Assembly (NCBI RefSeq): GCF_000312385.1
Contig: NZ_HE997628.1
Span: 440,288 to 504,287, forward strand
Source: Tsukamurella sp. 1534
GTDB lineage: Bacteria; Actinomycetota; Actinomycetes; Mycobacteriales; Mycobacteriaceae
DNA: 64,000 bases
Direction: 5' to 3'
Part shown: positions 41,056 through 54,235 of the stretch, piece after piece
Numbering within the stretch: the first letter of the stretch is position 1
How the letters are laid out: the number at the start of each line of letters is the position of its first letter
Program-made: the position numbers and the translations under genes
Notes under the pieces: generated by a model
What the model was told of the DNA's origin: nothing
What the model saw: only the letters and a program-made list of their open reading frames with translations
Databases searched by the model: none

Positions 41056-41520
41056 ATGACCGCTCAGACCGCCGGCCCCGCCGACCGCACCCGCCCCGGC
41101 CGGGTCGCGACGCTCGTCAACGGCGCCGTCGCCCGGCTCGCCCGTCGCGGCGTCTCCCTCTACGGCGCCCGCGAACTCGCGGTCCGCGGCCGCCGCTCGG
41201 GGGAGTGGCGCACGGTCCCCGTCAACGTCCTGACCGTCGACGGTGTCGACCACCTCGTCGCGGCCCGCGGCGTGACCCAGTGGGTCAGGAACATGCGCGC
41301 CGCCGGCGGCGGCGAACTGCGCCTGGGGCGCACCGTCGAGCCCTTCTCCGCGACCGAGCTGACGGACCCGGCCGCCAAGGTCCCCGTACTCCGGGCGTAC
41401 CTCCGGAAATGGGCGTGGGAGGTCGGCGCGTTCTTCCCGGGCCTCTCCGCCGACAGCACGGACGCCGATCTCGTCGCCGCGGCCGGCGGCTACCCGGTCT
41501 TCGTCGTCGACCGCTCCTGA
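41056..41520 (+). CDS. Deazaflavin (F420)-dependent nitroreductase-family protein
   Basis: A 154-aa protein of the DDN/F420H2-dependent reductase family (split beta-barrel). The family pattern RGRRSGEWRTVPVNVL, then GVTQWVRNMRAAGGGELRLG, is clear. Such proteins reduce quinones or other substrates with reduced F420, a cofactor made by Mycobacteriales. ATG 41056 has GGAGG 6 nt upstream. It is divergent from a tetR gene and preceded by two operator repeats, so an inducible detoxification role is likely but inferred. Confidence 0.85.
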   Translation: MTAQTAGPADRTRPGRVATLVNGAVARLARRGVSLYGARELAVRGRRSGEWRTVPVNVLTVDGVDHLVAARGVTQWVRNMRAAGGGELRLGRTVEPFSATELTDPAAKVPVLRAYLRKWAWEVGAFFPGLSADSTDADLVAAAGGYPVFVVDRS

Positions 41521-41549
41521 CGCGCGCTGCCGCCGGGCTGCTCCGGCGG

Positions 41550-41555
41550 TACCGT
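41550..41555 (+). promoter_or_regulatory. -10 element placing a leaderless start for the YceI gene
   Basis: TACCGT ends 7 nt before GTG 41563. No Shine-Dalgarno sequence is present in the 42-nt gap. Confidence 0.4.
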
Positions 41556-41562
41556 CGACCGT

Positions 41563-42099
41563 GTGAACGAGACCCGGACCTACGACCAGGATTCCGCGAC
41601 CCTGCGGGTGCGTACGGGTGTGGCGGGCCGCTCCGCGCGGCTGGGGCACCGCCTGATCCTCGAGGCGAAGGCGTGGCGCGCCGAGGCCGTCGTCGAGGAC
41701 GGCGTGCCCACGGCCCTCACCGTCGTCGTCGAGGCCGCGTCACTCGACGTCGTGGCGAGCGACGGCGGGCTCACATCGCTCAGCGCGCCCGAACGGGCCG
41801 TCGCCCGCACCAACGCGCACAAGTCCCTCAAGGTGAAGGCGTTCCCGGAGATCGAGTACCGCTCCACCTCGATCGAGCAGACCGCGAACGGCTTCCACGT
41901 GCAGGGCGGTGTGACGCTGTGCGGCCAGACCCGCCCGTGCGGGTTCGCGCTCGACTACGAGGACGCGGTTCCGGCGCCCGCACTCGTCGCGGTGGTGCCG
42001 GTGAGGCAGACGGACTTCGGCATCAAGCCGTTCTCCTTGATGATGGGCACGCTGTCCGTCGCGGACGAGGTCACCGTCGAGGCCCGCGCGATCCCGTGA
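41563..42099 (+). CDS. YceI-family lipocalin-like protein
   Basis: A 178-aa protein of the YceI family, a lipocalin-like barrel that binds isoprenoid or other lipids. The segments GRLGHR-like ARLGHRLILEAKAW, KSLKVKAFPEIEYRSTSI and TDFGIKPFSLMMGTLSVADEV are typical. No signal peptide is present, so it is probably cytoplasmic, unlike E. coli YceI. GTG 41563 is supported by the TANNNT box 7 nt upstream. The ligand is unknown. Confidence 0.82.
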   Translation: MNETRTYDQDSATLRVRTGVAGRSARLGHRLILEAKAWRAEAVVEDGVPTALTVVVEAASLDVVASDGGLTSLSAPERAVARTNAHKSLKVKAFPEIEYRSTSIEQTANGFHVQGGVTLCGQTRPCGFALDYEDAVPAPALVAVVPVRQTDFGIKPFSLMMGTLSVADEVTVEARAIP

Positions 42100-42117
42100 C
42101 CCGGTGGCGGGCCGCGA

Positions 42118-42123
42118 TACGGT
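42118..42123 (+). promoter_or_regulatory. -10 element placing a leaderless or short-leader start for pepQ
   Basis: TACGGT ends 7 nt before ATG 42131. An AAGGA also lies within those 7 nt, so a short leader with a ribosome site is an alternative. Confidence 0.4.
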
Positions 42124-42130
42124 GAAGGAC

Positions 42131-43213
42131 ATGCCCGGAACCGTGACGCCCTCGCCCATCGACCACGCAGCCCGCCGGGACGCGCTCCGCGCCGGCCTCG
42201 AGCAGTCCGCGTTCCTGGTCACCGATCTCGACAACGTCCGGTACCTGTCGGGGTTCACCGGCTCCAACGGCGCCCTCCTGATCGCCGCGGACCCCGCCGA
42301 CGACGCCGTCGCGACCGACGGGCGGTACCTCACCCAGGTCGCGGAGCAGGCGGGCGATCTCACCGCCGTGATCGAGCGCGACGTGGCGAGCGCCCTGCTG
42401 GCGCGGGCCACGGGCACCGTCGGTTTCGAGGCCGCCGCCATGAGCTTCGCCGACCACGCCCGGCTACGCGACGCCGGTCCCGAGCTGGTGCCGACCACCC
42501 GCATCGTGGAGTCGCTCCGCGAGGTCAAGGACGCCCACGAGATCGAGCTCCTGGCCCGCGCCTGCGCGATCAGCGACGACGCGCTGGCCGCGCTGCTCCA
42601 GGAGGGCGGCGTCCGGCCCGGTGTGACGGAGGCCCAGGTCGCGCGCCGGCTCGAGAACCTCATGTACGAGCTCGGCGCCGAGGCCGTCGCCTTCGACACC
42701 ATCGTGGCCGCCGGCGCGAACTCGGCGGTGCCGCACCACCGCGCCGCGGGCGCCGTCCTCGCCCCTGGTGACTTCGTGAAGATCGATTTCGGCGCCCGGT
42801 ACGAGGGCTACCACGCGGACATGACCCGGACCTTCGTGCTCGGCGAGCCCGCGCCGTGGCAGCGCGAGGTCTACGGCGTCGTCGCCGCCGCCCAGCGGGC
42901 CGGCCGGGAGGCGCTCGCACCCGGGGCGGAGGTCCGCGCCGTCGACGGTGCGGCCCGCGCCGTCATCGAGGCCGCCGGGTACGGCGAGCAGTTCCTGCAC
43001 GGCCTCGGTCACGGGGTCGGGTTGCAGATCCACGAAGCCCCGACGCTGGGGAAACTCGGCAGCGGTACACTGTCCGACGGTGCTGTGGTCACCGTCGAGC
43101 CGGGTGTGTACCTCCCGGGTCGCGGTGGAGTCCGGATCGAGGACACCCTCGTGGTCCGCGGCGACGGGCCGGAACTGCTGACCCGCACCACCAAAGACTT
43201 GATCGCACTCTAG
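42131..43213 (+). CDS. pepQ: Xaa-Pro peptidase (M24 family)
   Basis: Cleaves X-Pro peptides with a dinuclear metal centre in a pita-bread fold. The 360-aa protein has an N-terminal creatinase-like domain ([19 protein letters not shown]) and the catalytic domain. Metal ligands are visible in [18 protein letters not shown] (two Asp), [13 protein letters not shown] (His) and [17 protein letters not shown] (two Glu). ATG 42131 is chosen over GTG 42104 for its AAGGA and TANNNT spacing. It heads pepQ-efp-nusB, the same order as in M. tuberculosis. Confidence 0.92.
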   Translation: MPGTVTPSPIDHAARRDALRAGLEQSAFLVTDLDNVRYLSGFTGSNGALLIAADPADDAVATDGRYLTQVAEQAGDLTAVIERDVASALLARATGTVGFEAAAMSFADHARLRDAGPELVPTTRIVESLREVKDAHEIELLARACAISDDALAALLQEGGVRPGVTEAQVARRLENLMYELGAEAVAFDTIVAAGANSAVPHHRAAGAVLAPGDFVKIDFGARYEGYHADMTRTFVLGEPAPWQREVYGVVAAAQRAGREALAPGAEVRAVDGAARAVIEAAGYGEQFLHGLGHGVGLQIHEAPTLGKLGSGTLSDGAVVTVEPGVYLPGRGGVRIEDTLVVRGDGPELLTRTTKDLIAL

Positions 43214-43227
43214 GAGAATTGACACCC

Positions 43228-43791
43228 GTGGCATCGACTGCTGACTTCAAGAACGGACTGGTCCTCAACCAGGAGGGCCAGCTCTGGCAGATCATCGAGT
43301 TCCAGCACGTCAAGCCGGGCAAGGGGCCCGCCTTCGTGCGGACCAAGCTGAAGAACGTCGTCTCCGGTAAGACGGTCGACAAGACCTTCAACGCCGGCGT
43401 CAAGGTGGAGGTCGCCACCGTCGACCGCCGCGACTTCAGCTACCTGTACCACGACGGTTCGGACTACGTCTTCATGGACGCCGAGACCTTCGACCAGATC
43501 GGCCTGCCCGAGGAGAAGGTGGGCGACGGCGCCCGCTTCCTGCTGGAGAACATGCAGGTCCAGATCTCGATGCACGAGGGCGAAGCCCTGTTCGTCGAGC
43601 TCCCCGTCTCGGCCGAGTTCGAGGTCCAGCACACCGATCCGGGCCTGCAGGGCGACCGCTCCACCGGCGGCACCAAGCCCGCGACGCTGGAGACCGGCGC
43701 CGAGATCAACGTCCCGCTGTTCATCAACACCGGCGACAAGCTCAAGGTCGACACCCGCGACGGCAACTACCTGGGGCGTGTGAACTCCTAA
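43228..43791 (+). CDS. efp: Elongation factor P
   Basis: EF-P relieves ribosomes stalled at polyproline. The 187-aa protein has three beta domains. The tip loop [10 protein letters not shown] carries K32, which is unmodified or differently modified in actinobacteria. The C-terminal motif [19 protein letters not shown] is intact. GTG 43228 gives [10 protein letters not shown], matching mycobacterial EF-P, with TAGGAG about 11 nt upstream. nusB starts immediately after the stop. Confidence 0.97.
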   Translation: MASTADFKNGLVLNQEGQLWQIIEFQHVKPGKGPAFVRTKLKNVVSGKTVDKTFNAGVKVEVATVDRRDFSYLYHDGSDYVFMDAETFDQIGLPEEKVGDGARFLLENMQVQISMHEGEALFVELPVSAEFEVQHTDPGLQGDRSTGGTKPATLETGAEINVPLFINTGDKLKVDTRDGNYLGRVNS

Positions 43792-44286
43792 GTGCCCGAG
43801 CAGTCTGAGAACAAGCGGCCGAAGAAGTCGGGCGCCCGGCACAAGGCGCGCAAGCGCGCCGTCGACCTCCTCTTCGAGGCCGAGGCCCGCGACGTCACCG
43901 ATCTCGACGGCCTCCTGAACGAGCGGCGCGCGCTCGCGGCCGAGGACGCCGCGGTGCCGCCCGTGTCCGAGTACACCGCGGAACTGGTCACCGGCGTCGG
44001 CGTGGACGGCGAGCAGCTGGACTCCGTCATCACGTCGCACCTGACCGGCTGGACCCTGGCGCGCCTGCCCGCGGTCGACCGCGCCATCCTGCGGATCGCC
44101 GTGTGGGAGCTGTTCAACGCCGCCGACGTGCCGCCGGCGGTCGTGGTCGACGAGGCGGTGGAGCTCGCCAAGGAGCTGTCCACCGACGATTCGCCGACCT
44201 ACCTCAACGGGGTCCTCGGCAAGGTGGCCACGCTGGCCCCGCAGGTCCGGGCCGCCGCGGCCGCGCAGCCGTCGAGCGGGGAGTAG
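43792..44286 (+). CDS. nusB: Transcription antitermination factor NusB
   Basis: NusB binds NusE and boxA RNA during rRNA transcription. The 164-aa protein has the basic RNA-binding start ([21 protein letters not shown]) and the conserved C-terminal [25 protein letters not shown] 43792 directly follows the efp stop with no gap. It ends convergently one base from the GMC oxidoreductase gene. Confidence 0.95.
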   Translation: MPEQSENKRPKKSGARHKARKRAVDLLFEAEARDVTDLDGLLNERRALAAEDAAVPPVSEYTAELVTGVGVDGEQLDSVITSHLTGWTLARLPAVDRAILRIAVWELFNAADVPPAVVVDEAVELAKELSTDDSPTYLNGVLGKVATLAPQVRAAAAAQPSSGE

Positions 44287-44287
44287 C

Positions 44288-46261
44288 TCAGCCCAGGCGG
44301 GCGATCAGCGCGCGCGCGTTGCGCAGCGCCAGTGCCTGCACCGTGCCGATCGGGTGCACCCCGGCGGCCGACGGCAGCATCGACGCGTCCGCGATCACCA
44401 CGTTGGGCGCGTCGAACAGGGCTCCCTCGGGGTCGGCCACCCCGCGCTTGGCGGAGGATGCCATCCGCGCGGTACTCATCCCCTCGAGGGAGCCGGTGGC
44501 GATCTCGCCGACGCCGTATCCCGCGGAGTGCGATTCCGAGAGGAAACGCTGCAGCGTCTGATCACCCGGCACGTAGTCGCCGCCGCGCTGCTGGCCCGTG
44601 AAGATCCGCCGCGCGCCCGCGGCTTCGAGGATCCGCACCGCGGTGTCGACCCCCGTGCGCAGGTGGTTGCGGTCCGCCTCCGCGAGGTCGTACCGGACCG
44701 ACGGTTCGCCCGAGGCGTCCATCACGACCTCGCCGGCACCGCGGTCGCGGACCGCGACCCGCAGCACGGAGACGTGGGGCAGCTGCCGCATCACGTTGAG
44801 GTGCTCCGCGGCGTTGCGCCACGGCACTGCGCTGGCAGCCAGCGCGGGCGTCAGCGGCGCCGTCTCGTAGTGCACCCCGAAGCCGTTTCCGTCGAGGTTC
44901 GCGTGCGCGTCGCTGTACCGCGCCGAGGTGGTCCCGTGCCACGGCATCACGGTCTCGCCGAACACGCCGAGCGCCGTCGCGACGGGGTGCAGGTGCAGAT
45001 GCTTACCCACGTGCGCTCCGCCGATCCCCGAGCGGGACAGTAGCGCCGGCGTCTCGAAGGCGCCGGCGGCGACCACCACGGCGCTGCACCGGATGGTGAG
45101 CCAGGACCCGCCCGCGGTCCGCGCGATCACGCCGCGGGCCCGGCCGGACTGCACGTCGATCGACCGCGCCTCGGCGCCGGTCACGATCCGGGCGCCGCGC
45201 TTCTCGGCGTCCCGCAGCCACGTGCGTCCCGCCGTGTGCTTGGCGCCGATCCGGCAGCCCAGCGCGCAGCGCCCGCATTCGACCCCTTGATCACAGTTGT
45301 CCACGGCGCGTTCCACGGTGCGCACCGCCATCCCGAGCTCGGCGCACCCCTTGGCCAGCAGCTGATCCCGGGCCGACGGTGCGCTGTACGCGTCCGTGAC
45401 GCCCACCCGCTGCCACACGGTGTCGAGCGCGGCGTCGAAATCGGGCCCGGTGTCGATACCCCGCTCGGCCCAGTCGGCGCGTACCTCCTCGGACGGGCGG
45501 AAGTAGCCGCCGTAGCTGGTCACCGTGCCGCCGCCCAGGCAGCTCGCGGACAGCACGTACGACTGCGCGTTCTCGGACCAGAACGGGCTGCTGGAGTACA
45601 GGTGGGTGAGCCCGTCCAGATCGGTGCCGCCCATGTCGTTGAGCTGGGCGTACTCGCCCTTCTCCAGCACCACCACGTCGAGGCCCGCCTCGGCCAGCTG
45701 CGCCGCGGCGACGGCGCCGCCCGCGCCCGACCCGACCACCACCACGTCGCACGCCGTGGCCGCGTCGATCTCGTACCGGGTGGGGGACAGGGGACGCAGT
45801 GCCCGCATCGCCCGGCCGCGCGGCTTCTTCAGCGGCTGCTGTCGCGGATAGCCGATGGCGTCCATCAGTTCGGCACCGGGGCCGTGCATTCCGTCCGCGC
45901 CGGCGGCCGTGTAGTAGGCGAGCAGTGCGATGTTCCGCAGCCGCTTGAACAGCATCCGCTTCTGCGGGAACCGCGACCGCGACAGGTCGATCAGGATGCG
46001 CTCGCGATCGGCGAACGGGAGGTCCGCGAAGCGTTGCCCGCGGGTGCCCAGCACCGTGGTGCAGAACACCCGGCTGTCGAACAACGAGAGCGACTGCGAG
46101 AGCGTGCCACCGTCGCTGTCGCGGGGGCTGCGCGCGGCGTACGAGACGGCCAGGTCACCGGCGCGGACGTCGCTCGCCGACGGGATCGCCACACCGTCAC
46201 CCGGGGCGAACGTGTCCACGATCGCCGAGAGCGTCCGCCGCTGCCTGGTGGACAATTCCAT
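44288..46261 (-). CDS. GMC-family FAD oxidoreductase
   Basis: A 657-aa flavoprotein of the glucose-methanol-choline family. An N-terminal helical region of about 165 residues, like that of long-chain alcohol oxidases, is followed by the FAD loop [13 protein letters not shown] (about 175-187). The active-site region ends [27 protein letters not shown] [18 protein letters not shown] cysteine cluster lies mid-protein. The substrate is unknown, probably an alcohol or sterol. ATG 46261 is chosen because the domain starts there and TACGTT lies 6 nt upstream. A longer frame from 46297 would enter the pyr promoter. It is inserted between nusB and pyrR, opposite to both. Confidence 0.85.
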   Translation of the reverse strand: MELSTRQRRTLSAIVDTFAPGDGVAIPSASDVRAGDLAVSYAARSPRDSDGGTLSQSLSLFDSRVFCTTVLGTRGQRFADLPFADRERILIDLSRSRFPQKRMLFKRLRNIALLAYYTAAGADGMHGPGAELMDAIGYPRQQPLKKPRGRAMRALRPLSPTRYEIDAATACDVVVVGSGAGGAVAAAQLAEAGLDVVVLEKGEYAQLNDMGGTDLDGLTHLYSSSPFWSENAQSYVLSASCLGGGTVTSYGGYFRPSEEVRADWAERGIDTGPDFDAALDTVWQRVGVTDAYSAPSARDQLLAKGCAELGMAVRTVERAVDNCDQGVECGRCALGCRIGAKHTAGRTWLRDAEKRGARIVTGAEARSIDVQSGRARGVIARTAGGSWLTIRCSAVVVAAGAFETPALLSRSGIGGAHVGKHLHLHPVATALGVFGETVMPWHGTTSARYSDAHANLDGNGFGVHYETAPLTPALAASAVPWRNAAEHLNVMRQLPHVSVLRVAVRDRGAGEVVMDASGEPSVRYDLAEADRNHLRTGVDTAVRILEAAGARRIFTGQQRGGDYVPGDQTLQRFLSESHSAGYGVGEIATGSLEGMSTARMASSAKRGVADPEGALFDAPNVVIADASMLPSAAGVHPIGTVQALALRNARALIARLG

Positions 46262-46267
46262 GCCCCG

Positions 46268-46283
46268 AACGTACTGGTATGCT
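46268..46283. promoter_or_regulatory. Back-to-back -10 elements for the GMC gene and the pyr operon
   Basis: On the minus strand TACGTT (46268-46273) ends 6 nt before the GMC start. On the plus strand TATGCT (46278-46283) would start the pyr leader near 46290. Neither has a convincing -35. The two are so close that they probably exclude each other. Confidence 0.35.
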
Positions 46284-46310
46284 TCCTGTTGCATCAAGGC
46301 ATCCTTTAAG

Positions 46311-46360
46311 TCCGTCCCGAGAGGCGGAGCGAGCCGTCCGGAGAGGCGGAGAAGGAGGTC
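46311..46360 (+). promoter_or_regulatory. Tandem PyrR-type RNA binding loops before pyrR
   Basis: Two near-identical motifs, GTCCCGAGAGGC (46314-46325) and GTCCGGAGAGGC (46336-46347), match the PyrR binding-loop consensus UCCnGAGAGG. Each is closed by a CCG/CGG stem with a 10-nt loop. The second runs directly into AAGGAGGT, the pyrR ribosome site (46352-46359). In mycobacteria PyrR with UMP represses translation by binding such a loop around the ribosome site. The first copy is extra. Confidence 0.75.
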
Positions 46361-46362
46361 AC

Positions 46363-46959
46363 GTGGCTCGGGAACTCATGTCCGCGGCGGATGTCACCCG
46401 CACGGTGGCACGTATCGCGCATCAGATCATCGAGAAGACGGCCTTAGACGCCGAGCGGTCGGGAGACGCGGATTCGCCCCCACCCCGGGTCGTCATATTC
46501 GGCATTCCTACTCGCGGAGCGGTTCTCGCGGACCGGTTGGCCGCGAACATCGAGGAGTTCTCCGGTGTGGAGGTCCCCGTCGGGCGCCTCGACATCACCC
46601 TCTACCGCGACGATCTGCGGCACAAGCCGCACCGCCCCCTCGAGCGCACCACGGTGCCGCCGCAGGGTGTCGACGGTGCGCTCGTCATCCTCGTCGACGA
46701 CGTGCTCTACTCCGGCCGCACGGTGCGCGCCGCCCTGGACTCGCTCCGCGACCTCGGCCGCCCCGAGGCCGTGCAGCTCGCGGTCCTCGTGGACCGCGGC
46801 CACCGGCAGTTGCCCATCCGCGCCGACTACGTGGGCAAAAACATCCCCACCTCGCGCCAGGAGGACGTGCAGGTGCGCCTCAAGGAGAAGGACGGTGAGG
46901 ACGCCGTGGTGATCTCCGAACTGCCCGACACCGCCGCCGACGAAGGGGAGGCCCCGTGA
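46363..46959 (+). CDS. pyrR: PyrR, pyrimidine operon regulator / uracil phosphoribosyltransferase
   Basis: A 198-aa PRT-fold protein that binds pyr mRNA in response to UMP and may also make UMP from uracil. The PRPP motif [13 protein letters not shown] has D112-D113, and the PRTRG-like segment [13 protein letters not shown] is intact. GTG 46363 follows a perfect AAGGAGGT with short spacing; ATG 46378 is less well placed. Its own leader carries two binding loops. It overlaps pyrB by GTGA. The pyrR-to-pyrF order matches M. tuberculosis Rv1379-Rv1385. Confidence 0.96.
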   Translation: MARELMSAADVTRTVARIAHQIIEKTALDAERSGDADSPPPRVVIFGIPTRGAVLADRLAANIEEFSGVEVPVGRLDITLYRDDLRHKPHRPLERTTVPPQGVDGALVILVDDVLYSGRTVRAALDSLRDLGRPEAVQLAVLVDRGHRQLPIRADYVGKNIPTSRQEDVQVRLKEKDGEDAVVISELPDTAADEGEAP

Positions 46960-47900
46960 CCCGCCACCTGCTGTCCGCGGGAGATCTCACCCGCGCGGAG
47001 GCCGAGGAGATCCTCGACGAGGCCGACCGGTTGCAGCAGGCGCTGCTGGGCCGTGAGGTCAAGAAGCTGCCGACGCTACGCGGTCGCACCGTGATGACGG
47101 TCTTCTACGAGAACTCCACCCGCACCCGGGTCTCCTTCGAGGTGGCCGGGAAGTGGATGAGCGCCGACGTGATCAACGTCTCGGCCTCGGGGAGCTCCGT
47201 CGCCAAGGGCGAGTCGCTCCGCGACACCGCCCTCACCCTGCACGCCGCCGGCGCCGACGCGCTGATCGTGCGGCACCCGGCTTCCGGTGCGGCGCAGCAG
47301 ATCGCGGCCTGGACGAACCCCTCCGGTGCGCCCGGCCCCGTGGTCATCAACGCGGGCGACGGGATGCACGAGCACCCCACCCAGGCGCTGCTCGACGCGC
47401 TCACGCTGCGCCAGCGCCTCGGCGGCATCGAGGGGCGGCGCGTGGTGATCGTCGGCGACGTCCTGCACAGCAGGGTGGCCCGGTCGAACGCGCTGCTGCT
47501 CGCGACCCTGGGTGCCGAGGTGGTGCTCGTCGCGCCCCGCACACTGCTCCCGGTGGGAGTGGAGACCTGGCCCGTGACCGTCGCCGATTCGCTCGAGGCC
47601 GAACTCCCGGGCGCCGACGCGGTGATGATGCTGCGGGTGCAGGCCGAGCGGATGAACGGCGGCTTCTTCCCGAGCGAACGCGAGTACTCCGTGCGTTACG
47701 GGCTCAACGCCCGCCGCGTCGCGCTGCTGCCCGACCACGCGGTCGTGCTGCACCCGGGACCGATGCTGCGCGGGATGGAGATCGGCTTCTCCGTGGCGGA
47801 TTCGGACCGCGCCGCCATCCTGCAACAGGTGAACAACGGCGTGCACGTTCGCATGGCCGTGCTCTTTCATCTGCTGGCCAAGGACGGGGAGGCCGGATGA
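46956..47900 (+). CDS. pyrB: Aspartate carbamoyltransferase catalytic subunit
   Basis: Condenses carbamoyl phosphate with aspartate, the committed step of pyrimidine synthesis. The 314-aa chain has the carbamoyl-phosphate loop STRTRVSFE (from S54), HPTQALLD and the C-terminal [11 protein letters not shown]. No pyrI regulatory gene is present, so control is at the RNA level and by the carbamoyl-phosphate synthase. GTG 46956 overlaps pyrR. The stop overlaps the start of a 22-codon ORF (ATGA). Confidence 0.97.
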   Translation: MTRHLLSAGDLTRAEAEEILDEADRLQQALLGREVKKLPTLRGRTVMTVFYENSTRTRVSFEVAGKWMSADVINVSASGSSVAKGESLRDTALTLHAAGADALIVRHPASGAAQQIAAWTNPSGAPGPVVINAGDGMHEHPTQALLDALTLRQRLGGIEGRRVVIVGDVLHSRVARSNALLLATLGAEVVLVAPRTLLPVGVETWPVTVADSLEAELPGADAVMMLRVQAERMNGGFFPSEREYSVRYGLNARRVALLPDHAVVLHPGPMLRGMEIGFSVADSDRAAILQQVNNGVHVRMAVLFHLLAKDGEAG

Positions 47901-47965
47901 CCAGCGGTACCCGCTCCACGAACCCGTTCCAGCCCTCTCCGCGAAAGGACGGCGCCGCCGCATGA
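47897..47965 (+). CDS. 22-codon coupled ORF between pyrB and pyrC
   Basis: A short frame starts with ATG overlapping the pyrB stop (ATGA at 47897-47900), and its own TGA overlaps the pyrC ATG (ATGA at 47962-47965). GGGGAGG lies a few bases upstream of its start. The peptide is basic and polar (begins [11 protein letters not shown], ends KDGAAA), with no membrane segment. It could be a real microprotein or only a device that carries ribosomes from pyrB to pyrC, because pyrC itself has a poorly spaced AAAGGAC. Expression is unproven. Confidence 0.45.
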   Translation: MTSGTRSTNPFQPSPRKDGAAA

Positions 47966-49272
47966 CCCTCCTGCTCAAGAACGTCCGCCCGTACGGCGAG
48001 GGTGACCCGGTGGACGTCGCGATCGCCGGCGGCGAGATCACCGGGATCGGCCCGGGCCTGGACGCCGCCGACGGCACCGAGATCATCGACGGCGGCGGCG
48101 CCGTGCTGCTCCCCGGCTTCGTCGACCTGCACACCCACCTGCGCGAACCGGGCCGCGAGGACACCGAGACCATCGAATCCGGTTCCGCCGCAGCCGCGCT
48201 CGGCGGATTCACCGCCGTGTTCGCCATGGCCAACACCAGTCCGGTCGCCGATTCCGCGGTGATCACCGACCACGTGTACCGGCGCGGCCAGGAGGCCGGC
48301 CTGGTCGACGTCCACCCGGTCGGCGCCGTCACAGTGGGCCTGCAGGGCGAGAAGCTCGCCGAGATGGGCATGATGGCTGCGGGTCCCGGCCGGGTGCGCG
48401 TCTTCTCGGACGACGGTGTGTGCGTGGCGGATCCGCTGATCATGCGCCGCGCGCTGGAATACGCCGCCTCGCTCGGCGCCGTCATCGCGCAGCACGCGGA
48501 GGAGCCGCGGCTCACGCGGGGCGCCGTCGCGCACGAGGGCGCCGAGGCCGCGCGCCTGGGCCTCGCGGGCTGGCCCCGCGCCGCCGAGGAGTCGATCGTC
48601 GCCCGCGACGCGCTGCTCGCCCGTGACGCCGGTGCCCGCGTGCACATCTGCCACGCCTCGACCGCCGGCACCGTCGAACTGCTGAAATGGGCCAAGGGCC
48701 AGGGGATCGACATCACCGCCGAGGTGACGCCGCACCACCTGCTGCTCGACGACACCCGCCTCCGCACGTACGACGCGGTGAACCGCGTGAACCCGCCGCT
48801 GCGCGAGGCCTCCGACGTGGCGGCGCTGCGCGAGGCGCTCGCCTCCGGGGTGATCGACTGCATCGCCACCGATCACGCGCCGCACGCGGATCAGGACAAG
48901 TGCTGCGAGTTCGCCGCCGCCCGGCCGGGCATGCTCGGGCTGGAGACGGCGCTGGCCATCGTGGCGCAGGTGGCGGTCGAACCGGGTGCGATGACGTGGC
49001 GCGACGTGGCGCGGGTGATGAGCGAGAACCCCGCCCGGATCGCGCGGCTCGACGATCAGGGCCGGCCGATCGGCGTGGGCGAGCCCGCGAACCTGACGCT
49101 GGTCGACCCCGACCTGGGGTGGACTGTGCGGCCCGACGGCCTCGCCAGCCTGTCCCGCAACACGCCCTTCGCGGACCTGAGCTTCCGCGCCAAGCCGGTG
49201 CTCACCGTGCTGCGCGGTGCCGTCACCGCCCGCGACGGGGTCGCGGCCGAACCCGGGGCGGGGCACCGGTGA
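47962..49272 (+). CDS. pyrC: Dihydroorotase
   Basis: A zinc amidohydrolase that cyclises carbamoyl aspartate to dihydroorotate. The 436-aa class I type enzyme shows the metal motif [18 protein letters not shown] and [10 protein letters not shown] 47962 overlaps the stop of the preceding micro-ORF. The stop overlaps the next gene (GTGA). Confidence 0.96.
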   Translation: MTLLLKNVRPYGEGDPVDVAIAGGEITGIGPGLDAADGTEIIDGGGAVLLPGFVDLHTHLREPGREDTETIESGSAAAALGGFTAVFAMANTSPVADSAVITDHVYRRGQEAGLVDVHPVGAVTVGLQGEKLAEMGMMAAGPGRVRVFSDDGVCVADPLIMRRALEYAASLGAVIAQHAEEPRLTRGAVAHEGAEAARLGLAGWPRAAEESIVARDALLARDAGARVHICHASTAGTVELLKWAKGQGIDITAEVTPHHLLLDDTRLRTYDAVNRVNPPLREASDVAALREALASGVIDCIATDHAPHADQDKCCEFAAARPGMLGLETALAIVAQVAVEPGAMTWRDVARVMSENPARIARLDDQGRPIGVGEPANLTLVDPDLGWTVRPDGLASLSRNTPFADLSFRAKPVLTVLRGAVTARDGVAAEPGAGHR

Positions 49273-49760
49273 GCGTCAGCGATCTCGCCACGCTGCTGCT
49301 GGTGATCCTGGTGCTGTGCCTGCTGTTCGGGCTCATGGTGCTGGGCTGGCGCCGCCGCGGCCGCCGGCAGGCGGCCTCCGTCGGCGAGATCCCCACCACC
49401 CCGGAGAAGCTGGCGGAGCTCGAATTCGGCCCGGTGTCCGGCGTGTACGTGGGCTCGACGATCGCGCCGCACTGGCAGGACCGGGTCGCGGTGGGGGACT
49501 GGGGCTACCGCGCCACGGTGAACCTGAGCCGCTACGCCGACGGCTACCTGATGGAACGCGGCCGCGGTAACCCGATGTGGATCGCCGACGAGCGCATCGT
49601 GGAGGTCCGCCGCGCCGACAAGCTCGCCGGGAAGGTGATGCCCGGCAACGGCCTGCTGGTGATCCGCTGGGAACTGCCCACCGGCACGGTGCTCGACTCC
49701 GGATTCCGCGCCGACGACAAGACGACGTATCGAAAACTGATGGACGTGAGGGAAAGCTAG
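49269..49760 (+). CDS. Membrane-anchored PH-like hypothetical protein (Rv1382-like position)
   Basis: A 163-aa protein with one N-terminal membrane helix (about residues 5-26, [21 protein letters not shown]), a basic stretch (WRRRGRRQ), then a beta-rich domain of about 130 residues. A membrane gene occupies the same place between pyrC and carA in M. tuberculosis (Rv1382), with no known link to pyrimidines. GTG 49269 overlaps the pyrC stop, and carA starts right after the stop, so it is locked into the operon. Confidence 0.82.
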   Translation: MSVSDLATLLLVILVLCLLFGLMVLGWRRRGRRQAASVGEIPTTPEKLAELEFGPVSGVYVGSTIAPHWQDRVAVGDWGYRATVNLSRYADGYLMERGRGNPMWIADERIVEVRRADKLAGKVMPGNGLLVIRWELPTGTVLDSGFRADDKTTYRKLMDVRES

Positions 49761-50905
49761 ATGGCTGCACACGCATTCGGAAACAGCACGGCGCTGCTGG
49801 TCCTCGAGGACGGGACCGTCCACCGCGGGGTCGAATTCGGCGCCACCGGCCAGACCCTCGGCGAGGCCGTCTTCTGCACCGCGATGACCGGCTACCAGGA
49901 GACGCTCACCGACCCGTCCTACGACCGCCAGATCGTGGTCGCCACGGCGCCGCAGATCGGCAACACCGGGTGGAACGACGAGGACGACGAGTCCCGGGGC
50001 GACAAGATCTGGGTCGCGGGGTACGCCGTGCGCAATCCCACCCGCCGCGTGAGCAACTGGCGCGCGAACGGCTCGCTGGACGGCGAGCTGGTGGAGCAGG
50101 GGATCGTGGGCATCGGCGGGATCGACACCCGCGCGGTGGTCCGCCGCCTGCGCGACCACGGCTCCATGCGCGCCGGCGTCTTCTCCGGCGACGCGCTGGC
50201 CCCCGAGGCGGAGCTCCTGGACCGGGTGCGCTCGCAGCCGGAGATGAAGGGACTCAACCTGATCGGCGAGGTCTCCACGAAGGAGGCGTACACCGTGGAG
50301 CCCGAAGGCGAGGCCCGCTTCACGGTGGTCGCCGTGGACCTGGGCATCAAGACGAACACGCCGCGGATGTTCGCCGAGCGCGGGATGCGCGTGCACGTGG
50401 TGCCCTCGACCGTCACCCTGGACGAGGTGAAGTCGCTCAACCCGGACGGCTTCTTCCTCTCCAACGGCCCGGGCGACCCGTCGACCGCGCAGCACGAGGT
50501 CGACCTGACCCGCGAGGTGCTCGACTCCGGCCTGCCACTGTTCGGCATCTGCCTGGGCAATCAGCTGTTGGGCCGCGCCTTCGGCCTGGACACCTACAAG
50601 ATGAAGTTCGGCCACCGGGGGATCAACATCCCCGTCGTCGAGCACACCACGGGCCGGATCTCCATCACGGCCCAGAACCACGGCTTCGCCCTGGAGGGGG
50701 AGCGCGGCCAGGAGTTCGACACCCCGTTCGGCCGGGCGCGCGTCAGCCACGTCTGCGCCAACGACGAGACCGTGGAGGGCGTCGAGCTGCTCGACGGCCG
50801 CGCCTTCTCGGTCCAGTACCACCCCGAGGCCGCGGCCGGCCCGCACGACGCCGCGTACCTCTTCGACAAGTTCGCCAGCATCATGAGCAGCACAGGAGAC
50901 AAGTA

Positions 50906-50906
<1 letters not shown>
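49761..50906 (+). CDS. carA: Carbamoyl-phosphate synthase small subunit
   Basis: The glutaminase subunit that supplies ammonia to CarB. The 381-aa protein has the N-terminal CPSase domain ([18 protein letters not shown]) and a class I glutaminase domain with the nucleophile C264 in [10 protein letters not shown] and the downstream QYHPEA. The start follows the previous stop directly. The TAA overlaps the carB ATG (TAATG). Confidence 0.97.
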
Positions 50907-54231
<3,325 letters not shown>

Positions 54232-54235
<4 letters not shown>

